Positions 1 through 8,524 of a DNA stretch of 36,590 bases are shown here, piece after piece. This DNA is from Muribaculaceae bacterium (GTDB taxonomy: Bacteria; Bacteroidota; Bacteroidia; Bacteroidales; Muribaculaceae): the NCBI GenBank assembly GCA_017536215.1, contig JAFXHY010000170.1:1-36590 (forward strand), in the 5' to 3' direction. Both the position numbers and the translations under genes were made by a program. The notes under the pieces are model-generated. The model was not told the DNA's origin. It saw only the letters and a program-made list of their open reading frames with translations, and ran no database searches. How positions within the stretch are numbered: the stretch's first letter is position 1; every line of letters starts with the position of its first letter.

Positions 1-2
1 AA

Positions 3-92
3 GAGTTATTTGAAAAGCATGAGGAATATAGTGTAACAAAACAAGTTAGCAATTTCTTATCCATTGCCCATTCTCATGCAAGTTCTTCTTAA
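3..92 (+). CDS. Possible C-terminal tail of an off-window gene (partial)
   Basis: Frame 3 is open from the window edge and ends at a TAA at 90-92. It would give 29 residues ending in LSIAHSHASSS. The composition (ELFEKHEEYSVTKQ...) looks protein-like, and the plus-strand hairpin at 299-331 could terminate such a gene. No family can be recognised from so short a tail. A chance open frame of this length is quite possible, so this is only a candidate. Confidence 0.35.
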   Translation, partial: ELFEKHEEYSVTKQVSNFLSIAHSHASSS

Positions 93-130
93 TGGTTTGA
101 TACTCAAAGAATCTTAATCAAACTACATCA

Positions 131-283
131 AATATACGAATAAGCGAGCAAGAAATATCAAGCTTGCTTGAATATTTTTTACCGCGAGCGAAAGTATATT
201 GGAGATTTATCTCAACAATACGAATAAGCGAGCAAGAAATATCAAGTTTACTTGAATATTTTTTACAGCGTATATTGGAGTCT
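131..283. repeat. Tandem pair of structured interspersed repeats (copies 1 and 2)
   Basis: Two copies of a unit about 70-85 bp long start at about 131 and 217. Both contain ATACGAATAAGCGAGCAAG followed by a hairpin. Copy 1 pairs 153-162 (AAATATCAAG) with 167-177 (CTTGAATATTT), leaving A171 unpaired. Copy 2 pairs 237-246 with 251-261, leaving A255 unpaired, with loop TTTA. A T-run follows each hairpin. Copy 1 then has GCGAGCGAAAG and TATATTGGAG; copy 2 lacks the 8 bases AGCGAAAG. A related pair lies at 15222-15357. The pair sits past the 3' end of the ClC gene. This is a non-coding element of unknown role. Confidence 0.85.
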
Positions 284-298
284 ATTTCACCGGCAAAT

Positions 299-343
299 AC
301 AAAATCAGTTCAATTGTTAAACGGATTTTGTATATACCTTTTT
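299..343 (+). terminator. Hairpin followed by a T-rich run
   Basis: ACAAAATC at 299-306 pairs with GATTTTGT at 324-331, and a T-run follows at about 339-346. In this orientation it would end plus-strand transcription entering from the left edge. It has no T-run on the minus strand, so it is not a good terminator for the ClC gene. Confidence 0.4.
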
Positions 344-363
344 TTATTAAAATTCCACGATTT

Positions 364-2163
364 TTAGTCCTCTGAATAGTGGCGGAGGACTCGCCGATAC
401 GAATTGAATATCTTTGATTTCGACACGAAGCCCACATATTTCCCATTTTCCACCACCGGCAAATTCCATGCTCCAGTATCGTCAAACACTTTCATTACCG
501 TTTCCATCGTTTGACCCACCTCTATTTTCGCCGGAGCCATCGACATAAACTTACTTACATACATTCTCCGATACAAATCAGGGCGGAACATGATATTGCG
601 GATATCATCAAGTAACACTATCCCCAACAACATCCCCTCGTCATTGACAACCGGAAATAGATTGCGATTCGAGCGACTTATCACATCCACCATCTCTTTC
701 AAACTCATCTCAGGCTTCACCGGCAAGAAATCGGTCTCTATCACCGAATCCATCTTCAGTAATGTTAATACCGCTTTATCTTTGTGGTGTGTGATAAGCT
801 CTCCTCGCTGGGCCAAACGCATGGTGTAAATGCTATATGGCTCGAAGAACTTAATTGTGACATACGAAATTGTCGACACTATCAGCAACGGCAAAAACAA
901 ATCATATCCACCTGTCATTTCCGCGGTAAGGAAGATTGCCATCAACGGAGCATGCATAACGCCCGACATTACACCGGCCATTCCCATCAACGCGAAATTC
1001 TTTGTCGACAAATCGATTATCCCGAGATTGTTTAATAGATATGCAAAGAAAAAGCCCGCCATACACCCAACGTAGAGCGACGGTGCAAATGTTCCTCCCA
1101 CACCGCCACCACCATTCGTTGCCGACGTCGCAAATGCTTTAAACAACACTATCATCCCAATGAAGGCCAAGATAAACCACGGATTATCTCCATCGGAATA
1201 GAATATCGAACCATTTACTATCGACGACGTATCTCCATCGAGCAGACCATTTATTGCTCCATAACCTTCGCCATAGAGTGGCGGAAATAAGAACACAAGA
1301 CCAGCCAATATACTTCCTCCAACCAGCGTTCGTTGCAATGGCGTTGACAACCGTTTACGGAAAAAGTTTTCCATCATGTTCATCACCTTCGTGAAGTAGA
1401 GCGACACTAATCCACAGAACACACCCAATGCGATGACGTAGGGTATTCGTTGGGTGACAAACATTTCACTCTGTGTGAAATCAAATTCCACATTATATCC
1501 GGTGAACACATATGCTACCGTTGCTCCCGTTATCGATGCTATAAGAAGTGGCATCACCGACACTGCCGTCAGGTCCAACATCAACACTTCCAACGTGAAC
1601 AGCAAGCCTGCTATTGGTGCTTTGAAGATACCGGCAATACCGGCCGCTGCTCCACACCCCACCAATATCATTAACACGCGTGGCGACATATGGAACAATT
1701 GCCCAAGGTTCGAACCAATTGAGGCTCCGGTATATACTATCGGACCCTCGGCTCCAACCGACCCGCCGCAGCCTATCGTCACCGAACTCGCCACCATTGA
1801 CGAATACATGTTATGTGGCTTCATGCGACTCTTATTCTGCGATATGGCATGGAGTACACGTGTGACTCCGTGCGATATATTGTCGCGTACGACATATCTG
1901 ACAAACAACCCGGCAAGCACAATTCCTATCATCGGGAAGATTAAATACGTATAATTCCCCTCATTAATTGTGGCATGACTGGTTACGATTGAGGCGATGA
2001 AATGTATTAGCCATTTCAGCAACAATGCTGCGAATCCGCATAGCAACCCTACAATGAATGCTAATATTATTACAAAGGTCTTCTCTTTGATATGTCGTTC
2101 ACGCCATACCAAAAATCGGATTAGCCATTGCGGTGTTTTTTGTATCTTTTTTTTGCGTCCCAC
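364..2163 (-). CDS. ClC-family chloride transporter/channel with two CBS domains
   Basis: This 599-residue inner-membrane protein moves chloride or similar anions. The ClC core spans about residues 25-450, with the selectivity motifs GSVGAEGP at 134-141 (gating glutamate E139) and GGTFAP at 356-361. Two cytoplasmic CBS domains follow at about 470-590, with the paired motifs NLFPVVNDEGMLLGIV and NLPVVENGKYVGFV. Aligning KAPIAGLLFTLEV with the E. coli ClcA segment NAPLAGILFIIEE puts V193 where ClcA has its proton-path glutamate E203, so coupling to protons is doubtful (inference). The gene lies 38 bases behind the sugar transferase and is probably last in the Sua5 operon. CBS domains suggest control by adenine nucleotides, as known in other ClC proteins. 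Confidence 0.93.
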   Translation of the reverse strand: MGRKKKIQKTPQWLIRFLVWRERHIKEKTFVIILAFIVGLLCGFAALLLKWLIHFIASIVTSHATINEGNYTYLIFPMIGIVLAGLFVRYVVRDNISHGVTRVLHAISQNKSRMKPHNMYSSMVASSVTIGCGGSVGAEGPIVYTGASIGSNLGQLFHMSPRVLMILVGCGAAAGIAGIFKAPIAGLLFTLEVLMLDLTAVSVMPLLIASITGATVAYVFTGYNVEFDFTQSEMFVTQRIPYVIALGVFCGLVSLYFTKVMNMMENFFRKRLSTPLQRTLVGGSILAGLVFLFPPLYGEGYGAINGLLDGDTSSIVNGSIFYSDGDNPWFILAFIGMIVLFKAFATSATNGGGGVGGTFAPSLYVGCMAGFFFAYLLNNLGIIDLSTKNFALMGMAGVMSGVMHAPLMAIFLTAEMTGGYDLFLPLLIVSTISYVTIKFFEPYSIYTMRLAQRGELITHHKDKAVLTLLKMDSVIETDFLPVKPEMSLKEMVDVISRSNRNLFPVVNDEGMLLGIVLLDDIRNIMFRPDLYRRMYVSKFMSMAPAKIEVGQTMETVMKVFDDTGAWNLPVVENGKYVGFVSKSKIFNSYRRVLRHYSED

Positions 2164-2201
2164 TTTTTCCTTTATAATTGCAGTTCATCTTTGGGGGCGT
2201 T

Positions 2202-3623
2202 CTAAACCCCTTTTCCTGTGAAAACTGTGCGTATAGTGTAGAGTATGATTTTGACATCTACTCCCAATGAAATATTTTCGATATATACCAAATCATATTG
2301 CAAGCGCTCTACCATTTGCTCTACGGTAGAGGCATACCCATATTTCACCATACCCCATGACGTAATCCCCGGGCGTACATTGTGAATGAGAGTATAATAA
2401 GGCACCTGTTCTACTATCTGCTTTATATAGTATTCGCGTTCGGGGCGTGGACCCACTATCGACATTTCCCCCTTCAGCACATTCCAAAACTGAGGCAATT
2501 CATCAAGTCGATATTTGCGCAGAAACCGTCCCAACGTAGTGATTCTTGGATCGTCGGGCGACGATAGTGCCGGACCGTTTTCCTCCGCATCACGATGCAT
2601 CGTGCGAAATTTCAATATATTAAAGCATTTCTTTCGATAGCCAACACGCTCCTGCTTGTAAAATATACTCCCTCCGGGCGATTTTATCTTAACGGCTATT
2701 GCTATTGCAAGAAATACGGGCGACAGCAATATGAGAGCGAAAATGGAGGTTAATATATCGGCAGCTCTTTTGCATGAAGCAGTAGCCGGGGATATATCCG
2801 GTCGAGATACATCGATAAGGGGCTCGCCACTGACATTGCCGAAACTTGATTTACCCGTTATTACGTGCATGAGCAAAGGCGACACCAATATCGATTTCCC
2901 TAATGGGAATAGTTGGTTGATTAGTCGGATTGTTGCATGCGCCCCATCGCGATGAGGCATAACGATTAAGTTAACTATATTATTCTCCTGAATAACTCGT
3001 TCTATTTCTTCGATTGGATATACCGGGAGTTTGATATCGGGAGATGTCGGGGAATCATCTGTCGGATTGATATATCCTACAATATTGACCCCTTGAGCCT
3101 TCGGCATATTATTAATCTTATTGACCATATTGACCGCCGATTGTGTGACCCCGATAATCAACGTATTGTATCCCAATTTCTTTGTACGCACTCTTTTGAT
3201 TAGTTGTGTCGTTACGGTCATTCTCACTCCACCAACTAATATTGTGATGATTAAGCACAGCGTGCCCAGCATTTCATAGATAGTCGCCTTATCTTCTACA
3301 ATATCATCAATGAGTATTGTGAAATAAATTACAATCGAACCAATTGCTGTCGAGAAAAACGTATTGACCAATTCATCTAATCGCGAACGTTTCATCACAT
3401 CGTAGTATGCCCCCGACAATGCATATATAACAAGCATCATCATCGGAAATACAATCTCACCGAGGATTACGGTCCTACTCGTGAGAAACTCAACGAGACT
3501 CCATCCGCCTACATTTTCGATAAACCATTCATAACGCAACACGTTGAACAACAATATTGCAACAATCAATGCCATTAAATCGGCAATGATACATTTCGCC
3601 CGTTGTCGCTTTTCAATTGTCAC
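2202..3623 (-). CDS. Polyprenyl-phosphate hexose-1-phosphate transferase (WcaJ/WbaP-like)
   Basis: This 473-residue membrane enzyme belongs to the bacterial sugar transferase family. Such enzymes start capsule, exopolysaccharide or O-antigen repeat units by placing a sugar-phosphate from a nucleotide sugar on undecaprenyl phosphate at the inner membrane. About four N-terminal membrane segments (residues 10-135) precede a nucleotide-fold region (150-250, with YNTLIIGVTQSA). A hydrophobic segment at 288-312 leads into the catalytic domain. Key motifs are KFRTM at 338-342, RLDELPQFWNVLKG with the catalytic-type D374-E375, and GPRP at 391-394. Its ATG overlaps the Sua5 stop by 4 bases, so the two are translationally coupled. 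No other polysaccharide gene is nearby, so the sugar and polymer are unknown. Confidence 0.93.
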   Translation of the reverse strand: MTIEKRQRAKCIIADLMALIVAILLFNVLRYEWFIENVGGWSLVEFLTSRTVILGEIVFPMMMLVIYALSGAYYDVMKRSRLDELVNTFFSTAIGSIVIYFTILIDDIVEDKATIYEMLGTLCLIITILVGGVRMTVTTQLIKRVRTKKLGYNTLIIGVTQSAVNMVNKINNMPKAQGVNIVGYINPTDDSPTSPDIKLPVYPIEEIERVIQENNIVNLIVMPHRDGAHATIRLINQLFPLGKSILVSPLLMHVITGKSSFGNVSGEPLIDVSRPDISPATASCKRAADILTSIFALILLSPVFLAIAIAVKIKSPGGSIFYKQERVGYRKKCFNILKFRTMHRDAEENGPALSSPDDPRITTLGRFLRKYRLDELPQFWNVLKGEMSIVGPRPEREYYIKQIVEQVPYYTLIHNVRPGITSWGMVKYGYASTVEQMVERLQYDLVYIENISLGVDVKIILYTIRTVFTGKGV

Positions 3624-4189
3624 TTGCGTATGATTTTAAATGTTGAATCGTTTGAAATTTTGATTATGATTGATGGACTGGCTATTGTTGAATCATTTCT
3701 TCGGTGTTCAACCACATAGTCAACTGCATTTATAATCTCTGGCGAAATCTTTTTGAATGTTGCCGGAGATGCCTGTCCACTGATATTGGCGGAAGTCGAA
3801 ACCAATGGCCGGCGTAAGGCGCGACACAACTGCCGACAAAAACGATCCGAACTTACGCGTATCGCTATACTGCCATCCTCAGCCGTTACATTTTTCGCCA
3901 GATTGATTCCTCTATCGTAGATAATCGTAGTGGGGCGGACGCTGACTTCCAACAGCTCCATTGCCACATCCGGCACTTCATCAACATAACGATATAAATC
4001 ATTGCTGTTGCCCAACAACACTATTAGTGCCTTTGAATCTGCGCGCTGCTTTATCTCGTAGATACGTTCTACTGCCTTAGCATTTGTGGCATCACACCCT
4101 ATCCCCCATATCGTATCGGTAGGGTATAGGATGACACCTCCACGTTTCAGCACCTCAACTGCATTCTTTATATCTTCTTCAAATGTCAT
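3620..4189 (-). CDS. L-threonylcarbamoyladenylate synthase (YrdC/Sua5 family)
   Basis: A 189-residue protein with a single YrdC domain. It makes threonylcarbamoyl-AMP from threonine, bicarbonate and ATP, the first step of t6A37 formation on tRNAs that read ANN codons. Visible motifs are YPTDTIWGIGCDATN at 22-36, KQRADSKAL at 48-56 (the usual KRxxxKxL-type nucleotide-binding motif) and STSANISG at 131-138. The length fits the short TsaC type without the Sua5 extension. It is the first gene of a three-gene minus-strand operon and overlaps the sugar transferase by 4 bases. A promoter-like TACCTTTG lies 22 bases upstream of its start. Confidence 0.93.
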   Translation of the reverse strand: MTFEEDIKNAVEVLKRGGVILYPTDTIWGIGCDATNAKAVERIYEIKQRADSKALIVLLGNSNDLYRYVDEVPDVAMELLEVSVRPTTIIYDRGINLAKNVTAEDGSIAIRVSSDRFCRQLCRALRRPLVSTSANISGQASPATFKKISPEIINAVDYVVEHRRNDSTIASPSIIIKISNDSTFKIIRK

Positions 4190-4210
4190 AGATGTTGCTC
4201 TATTTTAAAG

Positions 4211-4218
4211 CAAAGGTA
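4211..4218 (-). promoter_or_regulatory. Promoter -7 element for the Sua5 operon
   Basis: On the minus strand this reads TACCTTTG, an exact match to the Bacteroidetes -7 consensus TAnnTTTG. It would start RNA near 4204, about 15 bases before the start codon. I see no clear TTTG -33 box at the expected distance. Confidence 0.5.
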
Positions 4219-4335
4219 ATAAATATTTCTTAACTTACGTGTCATTAATTTAAAAAGGTTGTTATAATCGCGTTATTTCTCCGGCTTGTTATGATTTTTT
4301 TGCTCCCTTCATATATTCAACTCGGAAATAATTCT

Positions 4336-4343
4336 TAAATTTG
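4336..4343 (+). promoter_or_regulatory. Possible -7 element for the TPR gene
   Basis: TAAATTTG matches TAnnTTTG and lies 25 bases before the ATG at 4369. No TTTG -33 box is at the right distance, so support is modest. Confidence 0.35.
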
Positions 4344-4368
4344 TTTCTGTAAAAATTTCTATTTCCCA

Positions 4369-6432
4369 ATGTGTAAAATATCTCATATTTTCTATCTCTT
4401 GATTTTGGCGTTGTTGTTGTTGCCGACTAATTCTTCGGCTCAAATCAACACCGACCAAATGATGCGTATGGGGCAAAATATGATTTATTTTGGAGATTAC
4501 GAATTGGCAATTCAATGTTTTAACCGAGTTATTGAAGCAAAGCCACGCACCGAGCGTGCATATCTTTTTCGCGCTATTGCATTGCTAAATCTCGATGACT
4601 ACATTGGCGCGGAAGCCGATGCTTCTCGTTCTATCGAAATTAATCCGTTTATTACCGATAGCTACGAAGTTAGAGGTGTGGCACGTCAGAATTTAGGCGA
4701 CTTTAATGGGGCGGTAAAAGACTACGACCAAGCTCTGAATCTTTTACGCGACAATCGAAACCTTTTATTCAATAAAGCTTTGGCGCAAGAAGCATCCGGT
4801 AATCCGGAAGCGGCTCTTGCTACATTCAATCATATCGTCGAAACGTCTCCTTCCTACGACAATGCTTATATCGGACGTGCTAAAGTTGAACTCACTTTGA
4901 ACGACACGGTTGCGGCTTTAGCCGACCTGAATCATGCTATTGAAATTAATAAAAATCTCCCAAATGCTTATATTTTAAGAGCCGGTATCTTGATTGACCA
5001 AAAAGGTGATTTTGCCGCGGCTTTAGAAGATACTGACGCTGCGATTAAACTTTTACCCACAATGTCGGGATTATATATCAATCGTGCTTATCTGCGCTAC
5101 AACCTCGATGATTATTTTGGCGCAATGGCCGACTATGATTATGCTATAACTCTTGACCCAACTAATCCCACCGCATATTTCAACCGTGGTTTGCTTCGTT
5201 CGGAAGTTGCCGACAACGATAAAGCTATTGCCGATTTCTCGACAGTGCTTCGCATCGACCCTAACGATGTTCGGTCACTCTATAATCGTGCAATGCTGTA
5301 TCGCACAACTCGCAACTACGATAAAGCTATTGCCGATATTAATAAGGTCATCGAGGCATTTCCCGATATGTCGGCACCGGTGTTCTTCCGATTTGAGATT
5401 TATGACGAAATGGGAAATAAATCTCAAGCAATGCGCGACTACGACAAAGCGATGGCTCTTGCCAAAAAGGAAAAAATAGATTTTGACCTTAATAAAAATT
5501 CTGCCGCAAATAGTAGCGACAACGACGCATCTTTGACAGATAAAGATGCGAATCCCAACAGTACCAATTCCACGGAACATTCTCCGGAAGAAAATGCCGA
5601 AATTTTTGCCAACAGATTCTCGTTACTAATCACTGCCGATAATGAATTAGATCAAGAACAGGAATTTAACAATAAAAACATTCGCGGAAAAGTTCAGGAC
5701 TATAATGTCAACATTAGCATGCAGCAACCTTTCATGCTTTCATATTATTCTTCTCCTACCGAACTTGCTCCAACTACCTACTTTATGCAAGAGATTGAGA
5801 ATTTGAACTCTACTCGTGCTTTGCGTATGTTGATACAAATTGTTAACAACGAGCCAACTCTCGACGACCCCGACATCGTCTCTCGTCATTTAGAATCTAT
5901 TAATTATTATAACTCCTATTTAGCAACTCATCAACCTCGCGCAGTCGATTATTTTGGCAGAGGTATGGACCAAATGATTTTGTGCAACTATGAGGCGGCT
6001 GTTGCTGATTTCTCTAAAGCTATCGAGCTCGCGCCCGATTTCACCTTGGCTTATTTTGCTCGAGCTAATGCTTTGACTAAACTACTTCAACTTGCCATTG
6101 CCGATAGCAGTGCCGGCTCCTCTTACCATACTCACATGGCTCGTATTCGTAATATTTTTGCCGATTACGATAAAGTCAGTGAATATTCTCCTCGCTCCCC
6201 ATTCGCTCATTACAACAAAGGAATTTTATATGCCGATCTTGGCGACCTCGACGCTGCTCTCGCTGAGTTCTCAAAGGCAATAGAGCTTAAATATGATTTT
6301 GGTGAAGCTTACTACAATCGTGGCTTTGTCTATTACAAATCAGGAAATAAAAAGGACGGCTCGGCCGATCTCTCACGTGCCGGTCAATTGGGGATTACTC
6401 AATCCTACAATCTACTTAAACGCATGAAATAA
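4369..6432 (+). CDS. Exported tetratricopeptide-repeat protein
   Basis: This 687-residue protein has an N-terminal signal peptide (residues 1-25, ending NSSAQ) and two blocks of TPR repeats. The first runs from about residue 28 to 370 in roughly 34-residue units, with repeated signatures such as AYFNRGLLRSEVADNDKAIADF and NAYIGRAKVEL. An Asn/Ser/Asp-rich linker at about 375-415 and a non-repeat region to about 520 follow. The second block, from about 524 to the end, includes DYFGRGMDQMILCNYEAAVADF. TPRs bind other proteins, so a periplasmic or outer-membrane scaffold role is likely, but no specific function can be assigned. DUF4301 follows after 37 bases, probably in the same transcript. Confidence 0.88.
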   Translation: MCKISHIFYLLILALLLLPTNSSAQINTDQMMRMGQNMIYFGDYELAIQCFNRVIEAKPRTERAYLFRAIALLNLDDYIGAEADASRSIEINPFITDSYEVRGVARQNLGDFNGAVKDYDQALNLLRDNRNLLFNKALAQEASGNPEAALATFNHIVETSPSYDNAYIGRAKVELTLNDTVAALADLNHAIEINKNLPNAYILRAGILIDQKGDFAAALEDTDAAIKLLPTMSGLYINRAYLRYNLDDYFGAMADYDYAITLDPTNPTAYFNRGLLRSEVADNDKAIADFSTVLRIDPNDVRSLYNRAMLYRTTRNYDKAIADINKVIEAFPDMSAPVFFRFEIYDEMGNKSQAMRDYDKAMALAKKEKIDFDLNKNSAANSSDNDASLTDKDANPNSTNSTEHSPEENAEIFANRFSLLITADNELDQEQEFNNKNIRGKVQDYNVNISMQQPFMLSYYSSPTELAPTTYFMQEIENLNSTRALRMLIQIVNNEPTLDDPDIVSRHLESINYYNSYLATHQPRAVDYFGRGMDQMILCNYEAAVADFSKAIELAPDFTLAYFARANALTKLLQLAIADSSAGSSYHTHMARIRNIFADYDKVSEYSPRSPFAHYNKGILYADLGDLDAALAEFSKAIELKYDFGEAYYNRGFVYYKSGNKKDGSADLSRAGQLGITQSYNLLKRMK

Positions 6433-6469
6433 ATGCTTAATTCGATTTAATTTCAAAAACAAAAATACC

Positions 6470-7993
6470 ATGTTAACAAAATCTGACATTATTCAATTAG
6501 AGAAGAAAGGAATAAAGGTTGAAACGGTTAAACAGCAACTTGAGAAGTTCGTAACCGGATTCCCTTTCCTTAAATTGCAAGGCGCGGCAACTCCCGGCAA
6601 TGGAGTGGTAGTTCTTGATGAAGATGCAGTAGAAAAATCTGTTGCTCGATGGGATTATTATATTTCCCATGGTGGTGACGCCGAAAAATTAGTTCCCGCA
6701 TCCGGGGCGGCTTCTCGTATGTTTAAAGCTCTTTTCTCTTTTGTTGACTCTGATGAGGTAAAGCCCACTGATGGGAGTGATGTAGAAAACGTTATCGCTA
6801 ACATTGACAAGTTCGCTTTTGCTACTGAACTTGATTCAATATTAAAAGAGAAATACGGACTCTCAGCTAAAGAACTTATTGCTTCTAATCGTGAGAAAGA
6901 TGTAATTTCTGCAATTGTCAATTCTCAAGGTTTGAACTATGGCAACTTACCGAAAGCACTTTTGAAATTTCACAACTACGACGAGGGCGCTCGCACACCG
7001 CTCGAAGAACAACTCGTTGAAGCGGCACAAACTGTCGCAACTATTGATGGTAATGTGAAAATTCACTTTACAGTTTCTCCCGAGCATAGAGAAAAATTCC
7101 TCGCAAAATTAGAACAGATTGTTCCTTCATTGGAAAATCGATTTGGTGTAAAATATCAAATTGAATTATCAGAACAGAAATCGTCGACCGACACTATCGC
7201 TGCAAATCCCGATAACACTCCATTCCGCGATAATGGAAATCTCGTTTTTCGTCCCGGTGGGCATGGCGCTCTGATAGAAAACCTTAACGAACTTAAATCA
7301 CCAATCGTTTTTATTAAAAATATCGACAACGTCGTGCCCGATTCTCAACGTGCCGATACTTTGCAATATAAGAAAGTAATTGGGGGCGTGCTTCTTATGG
7401 TTCGAGATAAAATCAATGCATATCTCGAAAAACTTGAAACAGGACAATATACAATTGAAAATCTGCGTGAAATGATTATTTTCATGCACGACACTCTCAA
7501 TATTCGTCACAATGTGATGAAACACATGGACGACTCAGAACTTGCTATCTATATCAAGAAAAAATTCAATCGTCCTATTCGTGTTTGTGGTGTAGTGCGC
7601 AACACCGGTGAACCCGGCGGTGGACCATATATTACCTACGATGCCGACGGTTCTACTTCTCCGCAAATTCTTGAAAGTAATCAGATTGACATGACAAATC
7701 AAGAGTATGTTGAAATGATGCATAATGCAACTCACTTCAACCCTGTTGACTTGGTTTGCTCTCTCTACGACTTTAAAGGAAAGAAATTTAATCTCGTTGA
7801 CCACGTTGACCATAACACCGGTTTTATTTCATCTAAATCGCTTCATGGTCGTACGCTTAAAGCTCTTGAACTTCCCGGTTTATGGAACGGTGCAATGAGC
7901 GATTGGAACACAATATTTGTTGAAGTGCCCGCTTCAACCTTCAACCCCGTTAAGACTGTCAACGACCTCCTTCGTCCCGTTCATCAAGCATAA
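6470..7993 (+). CDS. DUF4301 family protein, possible nucleotidyltransferase fold
   Basis: This 507-residue soluble protein without a signal peptide matches what I know of DUF4301, a Bacteroidetes family of unknown function. Motifs resemble GT-A-fold sugar nucleotidyltransferases. KLVPASGAASRMFK (73-86) looks like the Gly-rich NTP-binding loop with a basic end. HFTVSPEH lies at 199-206. FRPGGHGALIENLNEL (260-275) resembles the UDPGP-type PxGHG motif. VFIKNIDNVV (280-289) resembles the VDN metal-binding segment. RVCGVVRNTGEPGGGP lies at 371-386. The family name is moderately sure; the fold comparison is my inference. The gene follows the TPR gene by 37 bases and ends at a strong terminator. 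Confidence 0.8.
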   Translation: MLTKSDIIQLEKKGIKVETVKQQLEKFVTGFPFLKLQGAATPGNGVVVLDEDAVEKSVARWDYYISHGGDAEKLVPASGAASRMFKALFSFVDSDEVKPTDGSDVENVIANIDKFAFATELDSILKEKYGLSAKELIASNREKDVISAIVNSQGLNYGNLPKALLKFHNYDEGARTPLEEQLVEAAQTVATIDGNVKIHFTVSPEHREKFLAKLEQIVPSLENRFGVKYQIELSEQKSSTDTIAANPDNTPFRDNGNLVFRPGGHGALIENLNELKSPIVFIKNIDNVVPDSQRADTLQYKKVIGGVLLMVRDKINAYLEKLETGQYTIENLREMIIFMHDTLNIRHNVMKHMDDSELAIYIKKKFNRPIRVCGVVRNTGEPGGGPYITYDADGSTSPQILESNQIDMTNQEYVEMMHNATHFNPVDLVCSLYDFKGKKFNLVDHVDHNTGFISSKSLHGRTLKALELPGLWNGAMSDWNTIFVEVPASTFNPVKTVNDLLRPVHQA

Positions 7994-8038
7994 TCCTAAA
8001 AATATCTCTATCGGATAAATTTTTAAGCAAATATATAT

Positions 8039-8081
8039 AACGTGGGAGGTTTCTTTAACAGATTCCTCCCACGTTGCTTTT
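8039..8081 (+). terminator. Intrinsic terminator after the DUF4301 gene
   Basis: AACGTGGGAGG (8039-8049) pairs perfectly with CCTCCCACGTT (8065-8075). The 11-bp stem is GC-rich with a 15-base loop, and the downstream sequence is GCTTTTTCTTTC. It sits 46 bases past the stop of the DUF4301 gene. Confidence 0.85.
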
Positions 8082-8142
8082 TCTTTCAAAAATGATAATG
8101 GCTATGACATTCTAAATATCACAACTTGCAATCGATACTATA

Positions 8143-8487
8143 TTAATTTGTTGGACGGCGTGAGTTCAGTGCGTCAAGCATCGTCTTTAGTTTCAATCGT
8201 ATCTTTTTGAGATTTTCTATCGCTTCTATTTTTTGAGAAACACCCTTGTGGTTATGCTTTATTTGCTGTTCTGCCGCTTCTATCTTCAACCCTTTTTCCT
8301 TGACTAAAAACGCCACGTGGCGTATCTTTTCAATATCCGCAGGGGTATAGAATCGTGTGCCATGATTATTACGCTTTGGCTTGATGATTGTGAAATTTTT
8401 TTCCCAAAATCGTAATGTTGAAGCCGGCAATCCTATTATCTCTGCAACCTCACTAATTTTATAGTATTTCTTAGCTAACGTTTCCAT
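8143..8487 (-). CDS. Small MerR-family transcriptional regulator
   Basis: A 114-residue DNA-binding protein. Residues 7-75 form a MerR winged helix-turn-helix: YKISEVAEIIGLPASTLRFWEK, then the wing (RNNHGTRFYTPADIEKI). A helical dimerisation tail follows at about 75-108. There is no C-terminal effector domain and no cysteine metal site, so it is not a metal sensor of the classical kind. It follows the M23 peptidase by 37 bases on the same strand. Its targets are unknown. Confidence 0.88.
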   Translation of the reverse strand: METLAKKYYKISEVAEIIGLPASTLRFWEKNFTIIKPKRNNHGTRFYTPADIEKIRHVAFLVKEKGLKIEAAEQQIKHNHKGVSQKIEAIENLKKIRLKLKTMLDALNSRRPTN

Positions 8488-8524
8488 TATATTTGATTTA
8501 ATCGCGAAATATGTTTCATTAAAA

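Noticed and set aside
164-367. 67-codon open frame over the left repeat pair
   Set aside because: It consists of the two repeat copies (the LEYFL phrase recurs because the DNA repeats), has no recognisable domain and no promoter. The repeat hairpins explain the sequence.
1454-1954. 166-codon plus-strand frame inside the ClC gene
   Set aside because: It is antisense to a strongly supported ClC core, has low-complexity composition and shows no family resemblance.
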